A DNA stretch of 64,000 nucleotides, taken from contig OZ023218.1 in assembly GCA_963995525.1 (NCBI GenBank), positions 45,990,264-46,054,263 on the forward strand, read 5' to 3'. Every line of letters starts with the position of its first letter. Positions within the stretch are counted from its first letter, which is position 1. The translations under genes were made by a program, and so were the position numbers. Source of the stretch: Escarpia spicata (lineage: Eukaryota > Annelida > Polychaeta > Sabellida > Siboglinidae). The notes below the pieces were generated by a model. The model was not told the origin of the DNA and ran no database searches. It worked only from the letters and a program-made list of their open reading frames with translations. Shown one piece after another: positions 1 to 12,699 of the stretch.

Positions 1-2500
1 TGATAACCATTGGCATTGTACAATTTGCTCGAACGCGATCGCATTCATATGTTTATACGATATGTCATATCTTCTTCCTGTATCATTGTGTAGCTGTATT
101 CCCCTGTAACGCTTGTAACAGGTTAAATAGCAAAGCATATATACAGAAAATTATTATATCAGTCATACATCTATATGTGTATGTTTGTTCAGCGTACCCC
201 TTGTGCTGATATCGTACTAAAGAGATGCATATTCCTTGATGTTGGGTGATGTAAAGTATTTAGCAACATTTCAGTATTATTGACTTCGATCGTTATAATT
301 ATTGTACATAGGCCTATGTGTGCAGAATGTGTTTGCAGATGCTTCTATGTTGCAAAACACAATATATGTGTGTTCGTATTTACATGAAATTATTTGGATT
401 AATTGTGTTCTCATGTTTGTATTTAAAAGTAAGAGTGCAGGTCTGTGAACGTGAGTTTGTTACTTGTCACTGCTGGATACACCACTAGTATTATTAATGC
501 CCATGTTTCCATCATGCATCTTGCATCGAATTCGTCCATCCCAGTACCAGCTACATGTCAAATACAAATGCTGGTACATTTTATGGCAGCTGTGCTCCAA
601 CATGCAATACTTAGATTACAAATCAAAACTCCAGTTGTCTTTCAGATAGAAACTGGTTTAAGAATTTTACAGTTTATTTACAGGGGCTGATTTGTTAAGA
701 ATCGCACACCACACACACCTACCACCACCATGCACATGCATGCTCACACACACACGCAACATATGCACACACATGCGAACACACATGCACTAGCCCATGC
801 ATGCACAGTCCCACACACACGCGTGCACACAAACAAATTGTATTTATCATGCATGCAGTGTAATGTAAAATATTGTTTAAGTACTTTAATAAGTCTTTAA
901 TTGGTGATTAGCCATTTTTAAATGGTGATATACTTATTACTTGTGGTAGAACCACCTCAGGCCAAGTAGACTGATGTAGTTGAACACCTGATTGGCCCGT
1001 GAGCTAAACATATGCATTGCCCAGAATTCCCTTGGTGACACCCAGTATAATAATTTTAACATATGTAGATTTCTTTGAATTTGTTCATGCCAAATTATGC
1101 ATGACTTAATCAGTTGCACATTAATTAACACAGATATTTCACAATCCTGTAACACTGAATATTTAACATTCATATATATGTGACTCGTGTGTGTGTGTGT
1201 GTGATTACGGGTGTATATAAATATTGGTACATGCATACATAATTGTGTATGCACATAAATGATAACATCCATCAACAAACTGTTTATTTGTTGAAAAACT
1301 AAAATCCACTCGACTTGCTCTCAGTTGCATGAGCAGCTACTCCTAGTTTCTTAAACAGGTCAAATACATGTATTGGCTGGGATATCTGCCAGAGTTTGAT
1401 TAAGCGTTTCACTTTTAAAATAGTTTGCAAACAGTGCTGGGTATGTCTCATTTGTTGACATTTTACAACCTGTTTCGCTGGTGTATCCAGTGTGTAAATA
1501 ATGCAGCATGTGACATAGTAACTAAGTAAGCACACATAGAGAAAACAACTCTGATACCAATTGCTGTCATTGGGAGATCAGGGGTTACTGTAGATGAGAA
1601 ACATGAGAGATCCTGAGATATGATGGGCATAATGGTGAGCAGGTTGTAGTTTAATGTACTGACAGGGAAATCATGTTATATGTAAATTATTATTATATGC
1701 ATCTTATTTGGGCTTCAAGTAACTATTATATACATGTATTAAAACACATTTGTAAACAGTTTAATATCAAGAACTGTTATTATACGTTCACAATGCAATT
1801 CCAATTAATTATAGGATGGGCTTATTTTTAATCAGCTAGCAATGATAGATGTTCCGGGAAAAAAATCCTCAATATATGTGTTTGCCTCTAGTTGTGTTTA
1901 ACCAGGAATGTAAATTTTTCACCGGACCTATTTGTTGTTGGTCTGCAAACATTTATCAGTTATATAAATATATTCCACATTAAAACAAAAAGATTACAAA
2001 AAGTGTGTCATGAAAACCATTTGCATTCTTGTCATTTACAAATTTAATTTCCCTCTGCTGGGCCCCCGTAACTGTAACCATTCAGTATAGAACATAGAAG
2101 GAACTCAGTATATTTTATGCATTTTTTTTTCATTCCACTTAACTTTAATTACATGTTTAGATATTCAGTATTTCCTTATCTCCATGCTTCTATGCACAGC
2201 TTATTGTCAGGCATCTCTCTGATGTGTGCGTTGTCAACATTGACACCGACAACACTTTCTCTGCATTCAGAGTTTTCAAAGCATATACAGAGTCAGAAGT
2301 ATAATTATGTGATCTAACTATATACAAATAGCACAATTAATTTTTTATCAGCTTTTACTCATGTAACGTAGTCTTTCTAAATAAATTGAATGACATTAAA
2401 TGCACATGTATGATAGAGTAGCTGGTGTTTCTCAACATGTACGTTTGTATCATAATAATAACATTTGTTGATAGGTACAGTTAATGACTTAATTGGGTTC
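1..2500. other. Non-coding stretch, no gene recognised
   Basis: AT-rich DNA with only short chance open frames. A CA-rich patch lies at about 708-830 and a short TG tract near 1189-1203. No exon, TIR pair or retroelement was recognised. Confidence 0.5.
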
Positions 2501-2501
2501 A

Positions 2502-2529
2502 TTATATATATATATATATATATTATATA
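2502..2529. repeat. (AT)n microsatellite
   Basis: An uninterrupted TA/AT run followed by a short TG-containing tail. Confidence 0.8.
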
Positions 2530-2926
2530 TGTGTGTGACAGTGTAAACTAAAAAAGTATATGCTATATTTATTCCAGATAGCAGAATGTGCATAATTATT
2601 TTATGATTTATATTTTAGTTTATTCCCATTCTGGTTGTACATGTACATTGTACACATGTATGGTAAAAAAATTATTATTATTCTACTAAAGTTTAAGCCC
2701 AAAATACAAACATATATATATATGCACAGTACAACATGTATGCACACGCACACACGTGTACTAAGCGTGTATGTATTAACATTATTAATTTAAAGCCTAA
2801 TCTAGCAAGTGGCACATGTCTGTGTTTGACCTTTTTGTTTGCATACATATATTTGAGTTCAGGCAGTACTGTATCTGTTTAGTTGTTCCTTGATATGAGT
2901 GGAGACAAAGACATTTGATGTATGAT

Positions 2927-3143
2927 TATAGGTTAAAATACTATAATGTAACTGTCAAGTAGTTACCATGTAATGTTTCAAGTATCCTTAGAATTAACAG
3001 CCTATGTGAACTGTTCTATAACAGGACTGCCAATAAAAGACAACTTGGTAACTTGAACAGATATATCATGAAAATACTATAGCTATTCGTCTATTGTAAT
3101 CCGACTGGGTGACATTGCAGGGAGGAGGGTTCTGAAAATGAAT
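2927..3143 (+). repeat. Dispersed repeat, copy 1 (inverted partner at 35356-35574)
   Basis: About 215 bp, from TATAGGTTAAAATACTATAA to GGGTTCTGAAAATGAA, reappear almost unchanged as the reverse complement at 35356-35574. No coding frame or clear TIR is seen, so the class of element is unknown. Confidence 0.85.
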
Positions 3144-3279
3144 TTGTTTTTATTTGACCCAGACATTTGATTATACATACAATACATCCATGTCAAAAAA
3201 TAATACTAATATATAACCTTATGATGAACATGGCATATTGCATGGTAAATAGCACAAAAAGTTAGGTCAGGAGACAAAT

Positions 3280-3401
<122 letters not shown>

Positions 3402-3419
3402 TTGTTCTACCTTAGGAAG

Positions 3420-5895
3420 CTAATGCTGAAATATCACAAACTAAAAATATCCTGCCCTTTAGTAAAAGAGAAATGCTTTTTAGTCGCAGACGTATAATTG
3501 TTTTTTACATGCCAGCTGTCTGTGTGCATCCCTTGTGCTTTTGTATGTTCGTCTTTCACCAACGCATGCCACATTATTAATTATCTTATTAATCATGCAT
3601 TCTACATAGTAAGTGCCATTATGTTTCTAAATATAACCTAAAATTTTGATGTGCCTCTGATGCTGTGTACATGGCTCTAGATGCCGCCCCGGCAGGGTGT
3701 GTGGTGTGTGAACTCCCCGTGACTCACGGGGGTTACATAGTGTGCCTGTGTTATATGTCCAAGGCACATACACGTTAACAGTCCACGCAACAATAGGCAT
3801 ATGTGCTTTTTACAGCATGTGTCAACATTTGGGTCGTGTGTTAAATTGATATTATTGATTTTCTGCGAACGCAACGTCTGTGCAAGTGTGCGTGTGCCGT
3901 GTTCTCTCCGCTGCCGGAATGCTCTCAGTTATTGCTTCTTGCCAGCCCATGTTTAGAGGATTATTTATTTCATCAACCACAGTGATAATGTGGTGGGAAG
4001 TAGGCCAAGAATACAGCAGATATATTTACTAGTATCGTTAGTGTGAGAACCTTGATCGTCTGCCAGCTTAGAAGATGAAGTTGCACACACAGCTTATGAA
4101 TAATAGCAGAGGGTTTATGACTTGTTAAAAATAGCTTTGTTGCATTGTTTTCCCATGTAGCTTGTTCTAATCAGGTTTACAAGAGTAGTTCTTTACTGAG
4201 CTGTAATGTGATTCTATTCAATTTCTACCCAGGCTGGTGACTGATTTTAAATTTTTACATGTGTATCATTTCATTTGGGACATATATAATGTACATAAAT
4301 TTGTAAATTGGTTTATACAATTTTGATGTGCTTCATTCGTTATTTAAGTCTCAAGTTTTATACTAGGTATGTCAGATACAGTCTGGGTGTTTTGTGTGTC
4401 TTTATGCAATGAAATCATTGTACATTAACTGTGCATCTGCTGATTCCACGATGTTTGGCATATTTAAAAAACTAACATTTAAAAACAACACCGTAATGTC
4501 TCAAAAACAAAAAATTTCATAATTTTAATTACAATGGACTGTTCAATGTAATTATCAACATGCAAACACTTGAATGAAACATTGTGAACATTACAAGAGA
4601 GATTAATGGTATTTTATTTTGTATTGTTATTTCTTAACACTGAATTATTGTACCATTTATTGCCCTGTGAAATTTTACAGCGATAGCATTTCAACCAACA
4701 TTTCTGAAACTGACTGTGTAGATCTCATCACATGAAATACAGCTAGCTATACATGAGAACTAATGAAAATGTATATGTGTACATCTGTCTGTTTAAATGA
4801 TCTATGGATTGGATCCATTCGGAAAGCCATATGATATATGTCACAGTGAAGGTGTCATAGCCATCAAGTAGCCTTATCAAACATTATTTGCACATGCACA
4901 GATAGTGTCAGAAATAAACAACTCTGTCACATGAGGCTCCCACTGTGGCTGCAACTTGCTTGTGTTACTACATGTATGAAGTATAACACGCACATAATGG
5001 TGGTACGATGAGATCACGGGCAGCTTCTGTTTTGTGTACCAGAAGGAACAAAAAGATGTGTCGTATCGACAGAACCACCCAGAGAGTCGGGCATTGCATC
5101 ACTGGAACTATGCCAGTTTGGATAATCCGGTTAACTGGAAAGGTCTATTAATTAACCTTTTTAAAGTGTTCTGAAAATTGTTGGCGCTATTCTTCCTCTG
5201 AAGGTCTGTGTAGTAGTTGTACCTGCCTTACGGGGGTGCAGCGTATGTCCTGTGCTGTCATACTTCTCATTCTGTAGTTCCCCATTGATCCCTGTCAGCA
5301 GCCCACTTTCTTTCTTTCATTTTCATCTTTCATTGTGTCATTTCAAAATTTCCACACAATTGTCCCATTTCAGCTGTGGTCTCTCCCACAAGTAAACCAT
5401 TCAAGTGGTGGGTTAAATAGGAAAACCTTGTACACTTCTGACAAAACCACTGACTCCCTGGACCCACCTTCATGTCCACATAATGACCTACATGGCAATA
5501 AACTTGTCAGAATTAGACGCCTTTGATGTTGTGCTGCCCTGGCAGAAACCATATGATGGTGTTTTGTGTGAAAGGTCATTTTAACTTTAATTGCCTTCTC
5601 ATGTGGTGTACCAGGGATGATGGATGTGGATGTTTACCTCTGTTACTTGTGAGCGAGCCTTTGATAAGTGTCCCACCAAAGTAACATTAAACCCTCCTCA
5701 CTTTACAGGTGTTTTATTTATCGTTATGTATCTATCTATTCAACTAAACACTTAATCAATTTGAAGTAGGTACATTTGTCAAAATGTTTTCTAAAATAGT
5801 TTACAGTATTTTGTAGAGTTTTTGAAACACTAGCTTACACCAAATGATGAAGCGACTAACCAAGCAAAGGAGTTATCACCATAGACAAATTACAT
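3420..5895. other. Non-coding stretch, no gene recognised
   Basis: Ordinary AT-rich intronic or intergenic sequence. A short perfect palindrome CCCCGTGACTCACGGGG lies at about 3715. No exon or mobile-element protein was recognised. Confidence 0.45.
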
Positions 5896-5901
5896 TCCCG
5901 T

Positions 5902-6372
5902 TGTCGCGCTTACATTTATCCGGGCATTAAATTTTATCCGGGTGATGCTTGTGTGCATATGTAAGGCATAATATTTGGCACCAGTAGATCACATAGTGAT
6001 AATATCCAGTAGTTAAATATGTTTCGTTTGTTGTCGTAAAACGAGCGTTAATTATAGTTAGAGTACATAATTATAATTTACTGTTTCAGATTTGTGACCA
6101 AGTATAAAAGTAAGTCACGAGACGTGTGCGTGGAGAGGAAACTGTTTTACGACAGAAATTGTTTATGTCTGTGGGAAGCAAACATTTTATAATTTATGTA
6201 TATATATATAGACATATATGTAAATATATATATACATATAAACATACATAACGCCCGGATAAATGAAAACGCGACAGTCGTAGCTGGTGCTAAATGCATT
6301 CCCCTAGATGCGTGCATGCGCAGAAACGTCACCCGGGTATTATTTAATGCCCAGATAAATGTAACCGCGACA
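5902..6372. mobile_element. Non-autonomous TIR element (TGTCGCG ends), about 470 bp
   Basis: The left end begins TGTCGCGCTTACATTTATCC and the right end is its imperfect reverse complement; similarity runs about 50 bp inward and includes GGGCATTAAAT and CCGGGTGA. A third inverted piece (CCCGGATAAATG...CGCGACA) sits near 6253-6276, so the element may be compound. There is no transposase. A target duplication is not clear. Confidence 0.7.
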
Positions 6373-7235
6373 CCATTGAACAAATAATTTCTGCTAAGGC
6401 TACAGTGGCACCATCTGGAGAGTGGCTCACCACTCAATACATGTATCATACGACCAGCAAACAAATGTGTTTTTTAATGTACGTCCATTTGGTAGAAGAC
6501 AGGCCAATGGCCCAAACAAGGGAATGATGATAGAGAGAGGTGAGCGGACATCGGGAGGAGATACTGCCCCAAAAGTTAGCATATTAATGTATAGATTGTA
6601 CAGTGCCCTAGAACAATGCTTTGAATGGGGCATTGTATAATACATTTACGATTGTTATTACCAGTATTAACTCCAGGAATGACTGGTGGAGAGGTAGACA
6701 CATTGCAAATGTGTTGTGTAGCATAATGAGGCAATTGCTGCTCATTTAAGCTGATGTGTCTGATCCGTATCAGACGACACTTAACTACCCAATTCAGCAG
6801 CCACTAGAGAGAATTCTGGAATACAGGACATCCTTCTAGCTCAGCCCTAGTTGAACATCCCATTCCCAGATACTAGTGAATTTAGTAATAGTAGTATAAC
6901 TAAACAATAGCAGTGAAAGTGTGATCAAACGTCCGTGTGAACAAATGTCATAGACTAATGACAAAATGTCGTACTCTGCCCTTTGTGATCGAATATTATA
7001 TGACCAAATGTCATACATACACTTGTGACAATATGTTGTACTTTGTACTTCGAATACATTCGCTCTGTTTATAAGCCAGAGGGTGTTGCTTTCTGACATT
7101 TAGAAATGCTCATGTAGTTAATGATAATTCTAGCATGAGTTGCATCATACAACTCTAGCATCAGGCGTGATGCTACATGAGGTCTTTATGTAGTCTCATC
7201 CAATGACATGGTCTCCTTCCAGTAAAACTATGAAA

Positions 7236-7409
7236 CTGGGGTTGGTTTCATGAAGCGTAGTTAAAGTTATGCAATTACTTAGCGTCACGTGTTTGCATAA
7301 ACTCCTATGCTCGCTATACAGGCTGTATTATTAAAAAATCACATAATTCACTAAAACAATCATCTTATCGTTAAGAACGTTCTTGGCCGCTTCATGAAAC
7401 CGACCCCAG
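7236..7409. mobile_element. MITE with GGGG(C/T)(C/T)GGTTTCA(T/C)GAAG ends, copy 1
   Basis: The ends TGGGGTTGGTTTCATGAAGC and GCTTCATGAAACCGACCCCA are inverted repeats with one mismatch. The interior holds GTTAAGAACGTTCTT and TTACTTAGCGTCACG, which recur in the reverse sense in the copy at 51497-51653. The duplicated unit B has the site without the insert. It has no coding capacity. Confidence 0.85.
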
Positions 7410-7794
7410 ATTTGACTATCCACCCTGAAACACTGACCATATGTTGTTAGACCCTGTTCCTTTGCCAGGCCTCCCAACCAGTGTGGGCCTCTTTGGAGTT
7501 GTCATCTGTAATTAGCCTTTAAGAAGTGCATACCCATTATGAAGTTTCTGTTTTTCTTCTATTAATACCACGTCCTTGTTGGTGAGATTAGTTGTGGCTG
7601 CCAGATATGGCCGGGTTATTTATGTATCTGAGCAAATCTTTAGTTGACTCGGTGTAATCTTTGGTCTCACGTTTTTCTTACGATTCTCCAAGTGGAAGTT
7701 GTTTTTACCAGTGTCAAAAACAAGTCACATCTGTCTTGTTTTTTAGTATTATTATTAGGCTTGTTCATGATTCTATAGTAGGGTCAGGAGACAA

Positions 7795-7798
<4 letters not shown>

Positions 7799-7876
<78 letters not shown>

Positions 7877-7893
7877 CAGAGACAGAGACAGAG
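7799..7893. repeat. (GA)n then (GACAGA)n microsatellite
   Basis: A GA run of about 30 units grades into hexamers GACAGA. The left flank GTCAGGAGACAAATAG equals that of the 3284 tract. The equivalent site in unit B lacks it. Confidence 0.88.
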
Positions 7894-8106
7894 GACATTC
7901 ACTTTGTCATTATCATTTTATTATGTAAGTTTTTTTTCGTATTTAAATGCTTGCTGTTTTGTTGTGTCGGACATATTTAAAGTTATGACTGAAACTGCAG
8001 AAAATAATAAATTTTAAACGATTTATATAGTTAGGACACAAAAGTGGAACTACAATTTACCCAACAAGTCCCCCACTCTCTAGAATGACACCAACCGTTT
8101 GCAATT

Positions 8107-8523
8107 TTGGCACCCTTATATTCACTTGGTGGCACTTCATCTGTCATGGTACAAAATGTTGTTTTCAGATATGGTTTGACTGCATTATTAGTCTTGTTCA
8201 GCATAGTGTTTTGCTGTGCTATAGGCATGTCACATGACCTTCATCATGTGATGTCACATGAAGAGAGTCGTGACGAACTGCAAAATTATGGGTGGGAGTT
8301 CATTTCAGTTCAAGAAAGATTGCCATCTGTGGATATTGATGGCTTCTTTCATTTTTCTCCTTTTCCCAATATTGAAATAAGCCAAGAAACCAGAATATTG
8401 CTACATTCAAAGTATAATAAATATATTTTTCAAGGGTATACACCCTGCCAAATTGCATTTTGTGAACCCAAGACAGTGTTCAAACCTTTCAGAAGTAAAC
8501 AAAGCAGTTACAGATACAGATGA
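8107..8523 (+). CDS. Unrecognised 138-codon open frame
   Basis: An intact frame, within unit A only; the corresponding part of unit B (about 9610-10040) holds unrelated sequence. Residues about 23-41 are hydrophobic and could span a membrane. The middle is rich in His/Ser/Glu and the end is basic. No family is recognised and splice sites are not evident. It may be a remnant of an inserted element or a chance frame. Confidence 0.2.
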   Translation: MAPLYSLGGTSSVMVQNVVFRYGLTALLVLFSIVFCCAIGMSHDLHHVMSHEESRDELQNYGWEFISVQERLPSVDIDGFFHFSPFPNIEISQETRILLHSKYNKYIFQGYTPCQIAFCEPKTVFKPFRSKQSSYRYR

Positions 8524-8769
8524 TGCAAACCTCAACTTGCTAGATTTGGTCATGAACATAGTCTAGATTCTGCAAACTCAATCAGTGAACTTATGGCTGA
8601 TACTTACACCTCATGGAAATGACATGATCTCTTTAAACTAGTGTTGTATGACAGTGTTGTGAGATGAATGAACTTCTTTGTACTCTTGAAATAGCATCTT
8701 TGTTCCCAAGAAGGGAGTATGTAGTGTTGTTTGTGGAGGCCATTGTGCACTTTATAAAGTGCATCATCT

Positions 8770-9232
8770 GCTAACATGGTCTCCATCCAGTCAATGAACC
8801 ACATTTGACTGTCTGCTCTGAAACATTGAACATGTCTTGTTAATTCCTGCCCCTGTTCCTTTGTCAGGCCTCCAAACCAGTGTTATCCCATTGGGAGAAG
8901 TCATCTGTTTTAGTCTAAGAAGTGCGTACCCATTATGAAGTTTCTTTTTCTTCTATTAATACAAAATCCTTGCCGATGAGATTAGTTCTGGCCACCAGAT
9001 ATGGCCAGGTTATTTATGTATCTGAGCAAATCTTGAGTTGACTCGGTGCAGTCTCACGTTCTTCTAAGTGGAAGTCGTTTTTTGTCAGTGTCAAAAACAA
9101 TTCACAACTGTCTTGTTTTCGAGTATGCAAGATGAATATCAAGCAAGCTTTTTCATAATTCACTTTTTTTACAGTTTTTTGTATTAGTCAATAAATAAGT
9201 CATGCTTGCTATTTTGTTGTGTAGCACATTTT

Positions 9233-9291
<59 letters not shown>

Positions 9292-10260
9292 TATGTATTT
9301 TATTTTGACTAAACATACATTGAATGTGAAGAAATTATTGAAAATAAAACATTAATAAACATAAGATATATATATATGTAACATAAATGTAAATAGACAG
9401 GTCAGTGAGACTCTCATTAAGACATGAAAATGTCGCTAACATGAGAGTCACCTTTGTGTAAAATAGAAAAGAAAAAATATATAAATATCATAGCATCACA
9501 CCATGTGTTCAGTATTCATTTCAAATTGTCAAAAATTAAATAATAATAATAATTAAATGTTTACACAAGATGCGCATTTATTACACCTATGACTGAAACT
9601 GCGAAGTTACATACCGTAGTAAATTCATACATGTTATGTCTCCCAGATTCGCCAGGAGTCTCCTGGAAATCTCCAGATCTCCTGGATTTCTATGCCAATG
9701 AAACAAAGGAAATTCTTTGTGGCCTAATAAAGCCAGTGAGTTAATTGCAATCCGTCTGAACCTGAGCTAATTCTCAAGAACACCTGACCAAGGCTGTTCA
9801 GACAACAAAGGGGCTTGTTTAAATCATGCCATTGTTGTTTAGTCAACACAATTGACTAAACAACAAAAACTATTTAACTACACTGTATAATCTTCTTGGG
9901 TCTTGCCTATAGTTGACATTGCATATAAGCTTTAGACGAGCGCCGTGGACCGTGCTTGCAGCCGTGGGTTCCCTATTATCGTCCACAGTAAACTTGCCGA
10001 TATACATGTATATTCAAATAACGTAAATCGATTAATCTACACTGTAGATTCTGCAGTCAAGATAATAAGCAAACTCAGTGAACTTCCTGCTGATAACTAT
10101 GTCTCATGGGAATGAACTCAATGGAGCAGTCTTTAAACGCATGTTCTGTGACAGTATTGTGAAATGAATGAACTTCTCCGAAGTGTGTTCTCTTAAACTA
10201 TCATCCTTGTTCACAAGTGTTGTTTTCACCTGGCACGTTATAAAGTGAGAGATTATAAGG
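8770..10260 (+). repeat. Tandem duplicated block, unit B
   Basis: Second copy of the block described for unit A. It contains a LINE 3' fragment with a CAGA tail (9234-9587) that is absent from unit A, and lacks unit A's TIR and GA insertions. Confidence 0.8.
9234..9587 (-). mobile_element. LINE 3' end with (CAGA)n tail, family L-GTCT, copy 2
   Basis: Read on the - strand, this matches the 3' UTR of the LINE at 63035-63628: ATGTTAGCGACAT, CTTAATGAGAGTCTC, a T/A-rich spacer with TACATTTATG, then GTCAAAATAAAATACATATG before (GTCT)n. The CAGA run at 9234-9291 is that tail. No reverse transcriptase remains. The insertion interrupts sequence that is continuous at about 7970-7990. Confidence 0.8.
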
Positions 10261-10264
10261 ACTT

Positions 10265-11015
10265 CCTCGCCATTTGTTGGTTCCTAATAGGAAGCAGTAT
10301 GATTCATGCAGTGTCAGTCCGCTCTGATATTAGTAGTGCGTAGAGATAGCATGTACACATGTCATGCTATTTTTAGTAAACCCATATGTCAGTTACATTT
10401 ATATGACACTTGTGTTATGCAACACAATACCAATGTGTTTTCCAGGGTCAATTTATATGATCTGTCATATAAACGCTCATTGTAATGGAATGTGCTATTC
10501 TGATACAGTGCACATATACTGTGTGTTTACACAGTGCCGGTCTGAGGTAATATTGTTACATTATCCTGTTTGCTGTTGTGTCTGGGCAATGGTCTCTAAT
10601 GCTACCAATGCACCAAGGGGACACAAGCATTTGGCGTTACAGAGAAGACAGGCAGCTGTTTCATTATCATTCTTTTGAGCTCATAAACCCAATTTTGCAC
10701 TGTAAAACCGATTTCACTCCTTTATAGTGATCCTGTTTACCAAAAACTGTCAACACCAGGACATGCAACTGCCCACTGAGATACTGTCACCAGTGTGTCA
10801 CGGAAATAATGTCCTTGCCAATACAGCAGTAGCTGTTTGCTGTATGAAAAAGCTCCTTCAATTTAACAACAGATTCTGTATAATGATGCGTTTTTCTTAC
10901 GAGCTCATCATGTCAGCGAGACAGTCCCCAGTTGTTTGTCATTACGTAGGGTGGACAGTTTGTGACATAGGCAGAACGTTTGGAAAATTGGTCTTAAAAA
11001 GTACATGTAGGGCAC
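10265..11015. other. Non-coding stretch, no gene recognised
   Basis: Two open frames of 104 and 126 codons occur here, but neither resembles a known protein nor has exon-like borders. Confidence 0.4.
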
Positions 11016-11018
11016 TGA

Positions 11019-11135
11019 ACATTCTTCAAGATAGTTCTTTTTCATATGCAAAGTGTATTTTACCTGGTAGAGACGTGAGATGTTTGACGAAAGCCTCTAC
11101 CAGGTAAAATACACTTTGTGTATGAAAAATGAAAG
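11019..11135. repeat. Hairpin repeat (CCTCTACCAGG family), copy 1
   Basis: Arms at 11038-11072 and 11095-11129 are 35 bp each with two mismatches around a 22-base loop. The right arm contains CTCTACCAGGTAAAATACAC. The same family occurs inverted at 25574-25714. Confidence 0.85.
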
Positions 11136-11528
11136 TTTTGATCTACATGTAGGGCAGTTTGTGTTATGGATCTAGGCCAGCAGAACATTTGCTGTTACAG
11201 AAAGATTTACAATATTGCGGTAGTGAGCAGATCTGGGTGAATACGCTGGGGGCTGAGTAGTGTAAACACTAACAAGATTATAAATAATGTCTACATAAAG
11301 ACAACATTTTTTATGTTTCCGGCTTGCCTAAAACTCATAAGCATTGAATTCCAAAGATGTGGTGCAGCAGTCAAGAAAGCGCTAGTTCCAGTGTCTGTTT
11401 CAACACTGTGGAAAAAAATGATCATTTGGAAGTAGGTGGTCAAAGCTATTTAGGCTTTCCTCCAGGAGTGAGCAATAAATGTAAATGTACCAGTTGCATA
11501 GATGGAAGTGTTTGATAGATAGATGATT

Positions 11529-11822
11529 GTTCCATTACCAGGAATCAGCCACTGCCCAAGGGTGGTAATTATTAGCAGGAAGTTCATTGAATCAGTTGTA
11601 CTCCATTGCAATTTGCAGTCAGGAGTGTGGGAACCAGTCAACATTAAAGGTGTTTGTAGGTAGGGATGCCTGTCTCAACAATAAGTACTGTTTACTTATT
11701 TAATATTTTGTTTGCAATTTCAACAATGCATGGGCGCAATGTTCAAATGGCAAATGCTGTTTCGGGTGTATTAAATGCAATGTTTTGCAGGCAGATATTT
11801 ATACATTCAAGTTTTTCATAAT
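11529..11822 (+). repeat. Dispersed family R4, copy 1
   Basis: Shares ordered blocks with 17646-17990, 22916-23240 and 48490-48815: CCATTACC, GGTAATTATTAGCAGGAAGT, GTTGTACT, TTTTGTTTGCAATTT and GGCAGATAT...CATTCAA. No protein-coding frame; class unknown. Confidence 0.75.
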
Positions 11823-11824
11823 GT

Positions 11825-12385
11825 CACATGTTAGGAATAGACAGCCTCGGTTTTAAAATAATACAATATCGGACAGCTTAAATTGTAACCCTCGTCCCCA
11901 TTTCAATTCATCAGTAGCATTACACAAGCTGTTGTCTGCAGTGTTGTTTGGGCAAGTGTAAGATCGTAGGGATGTTGTGTCACAAGGATGTTGTGTCCCC
12001 ACTGTTATTCATCTCTGTCCACCTCCCCAGGGAGAGCTGATGAAGCACACAGACAAGACAGTCGATATTGTTGACATGGCCGAGGCATTAAATGGCGGGC
12101 CTTTCATTTCTGTGGCACAATGCATCAGAATCCAAATCTGAAGCCGCGGTGGTCGGGACGCTTACATTTGCCACACGAGGCACTTGAGAAGTGCAAGGCC
12201 GGATCAATACTGGCTGCACTCAGACAGGGCTGGCAGATGACGTGCCAAGAACAGTGGACACTGCACGGTCAGACTGCTTCTATATGAGTGTATGAGGCTA
12301 GAGCAACACAGCAGAGGTGTTGATGATCACTTCGTGTCCTGCCTTGTCTTAGTTCTTTTTCCTGGAGTTGAAAGTTAATGGAACT
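11825..12385. other. Non-coding stretch, no gene recognised
   Basis: Locally GC-richer sequence (about 12050-12250) without a recognised product. Confidence 0.4.
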
Positions 12386-12669
12386 GACATAGGAGCCAGG
12401 GCTTTCTCTGTTGCTGACATAGGAGCTAGGGCTATCTCTGTTGCTGACAGGAGGTAGAGCTTTCTCTGTTGCTGACATAGGAGCCAGGGCTTTCTCTGTT
12501 GCTGACATAGAAGCCAGGGCTTTCTCTGTTGCTGACATAGGAGCTAGGGCTATCTCTGTTGCTGACATAGGAGGTAGGGCTTTCTCTGTTGCTGACATAG
12601 GAGCCAGGGCTTTCTCTGTTGCTGACCTAGGAGCCAGGGCTTTCTCTGTTGCTGACCTAGGAGCCAGGG
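12386..12669 (+). repeat. 30-bp minisatellite, about 9.5 copies
   Basis: The unit is GACATAGGAGCCAGGGCTTT followed by CTCTGTTGCT. Variants are GAGCTAGGGCTA and GAGGTAGGGC. As 30 is divisible by 3 and the unit lacks stops, both strands stay open; this is not evidence of coding. Confidence 0.92.
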
Positions 12670-12699
12670 ACTATTTGGAATTCGCTCTGTCTTAGCATT

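Larger units (their letters stand above)
7200..8770 (+). repeat. Tandem duplicated block, unit A
   Basis: Segments of this unit align in order with unit B (8770-10260): CATGGTCTCC at 7207/8775, the stretch 7410-7760 with 8803-9125, 7940-8000 with 9195-9232 plus 9588-9605, and 8566-8710 with 10042-10215. The copies have diverged and differ by insertions: a TIR element at 7236-7409 and a GA element near 7775-7893 are present only here. Confidence 0.8.

Noticed and set aside
9950..10000. Possible tomosyn exon because of a GFP tripeptide
   Set aside because: The flanking residues do not match the HGFP...ALAFDP block.
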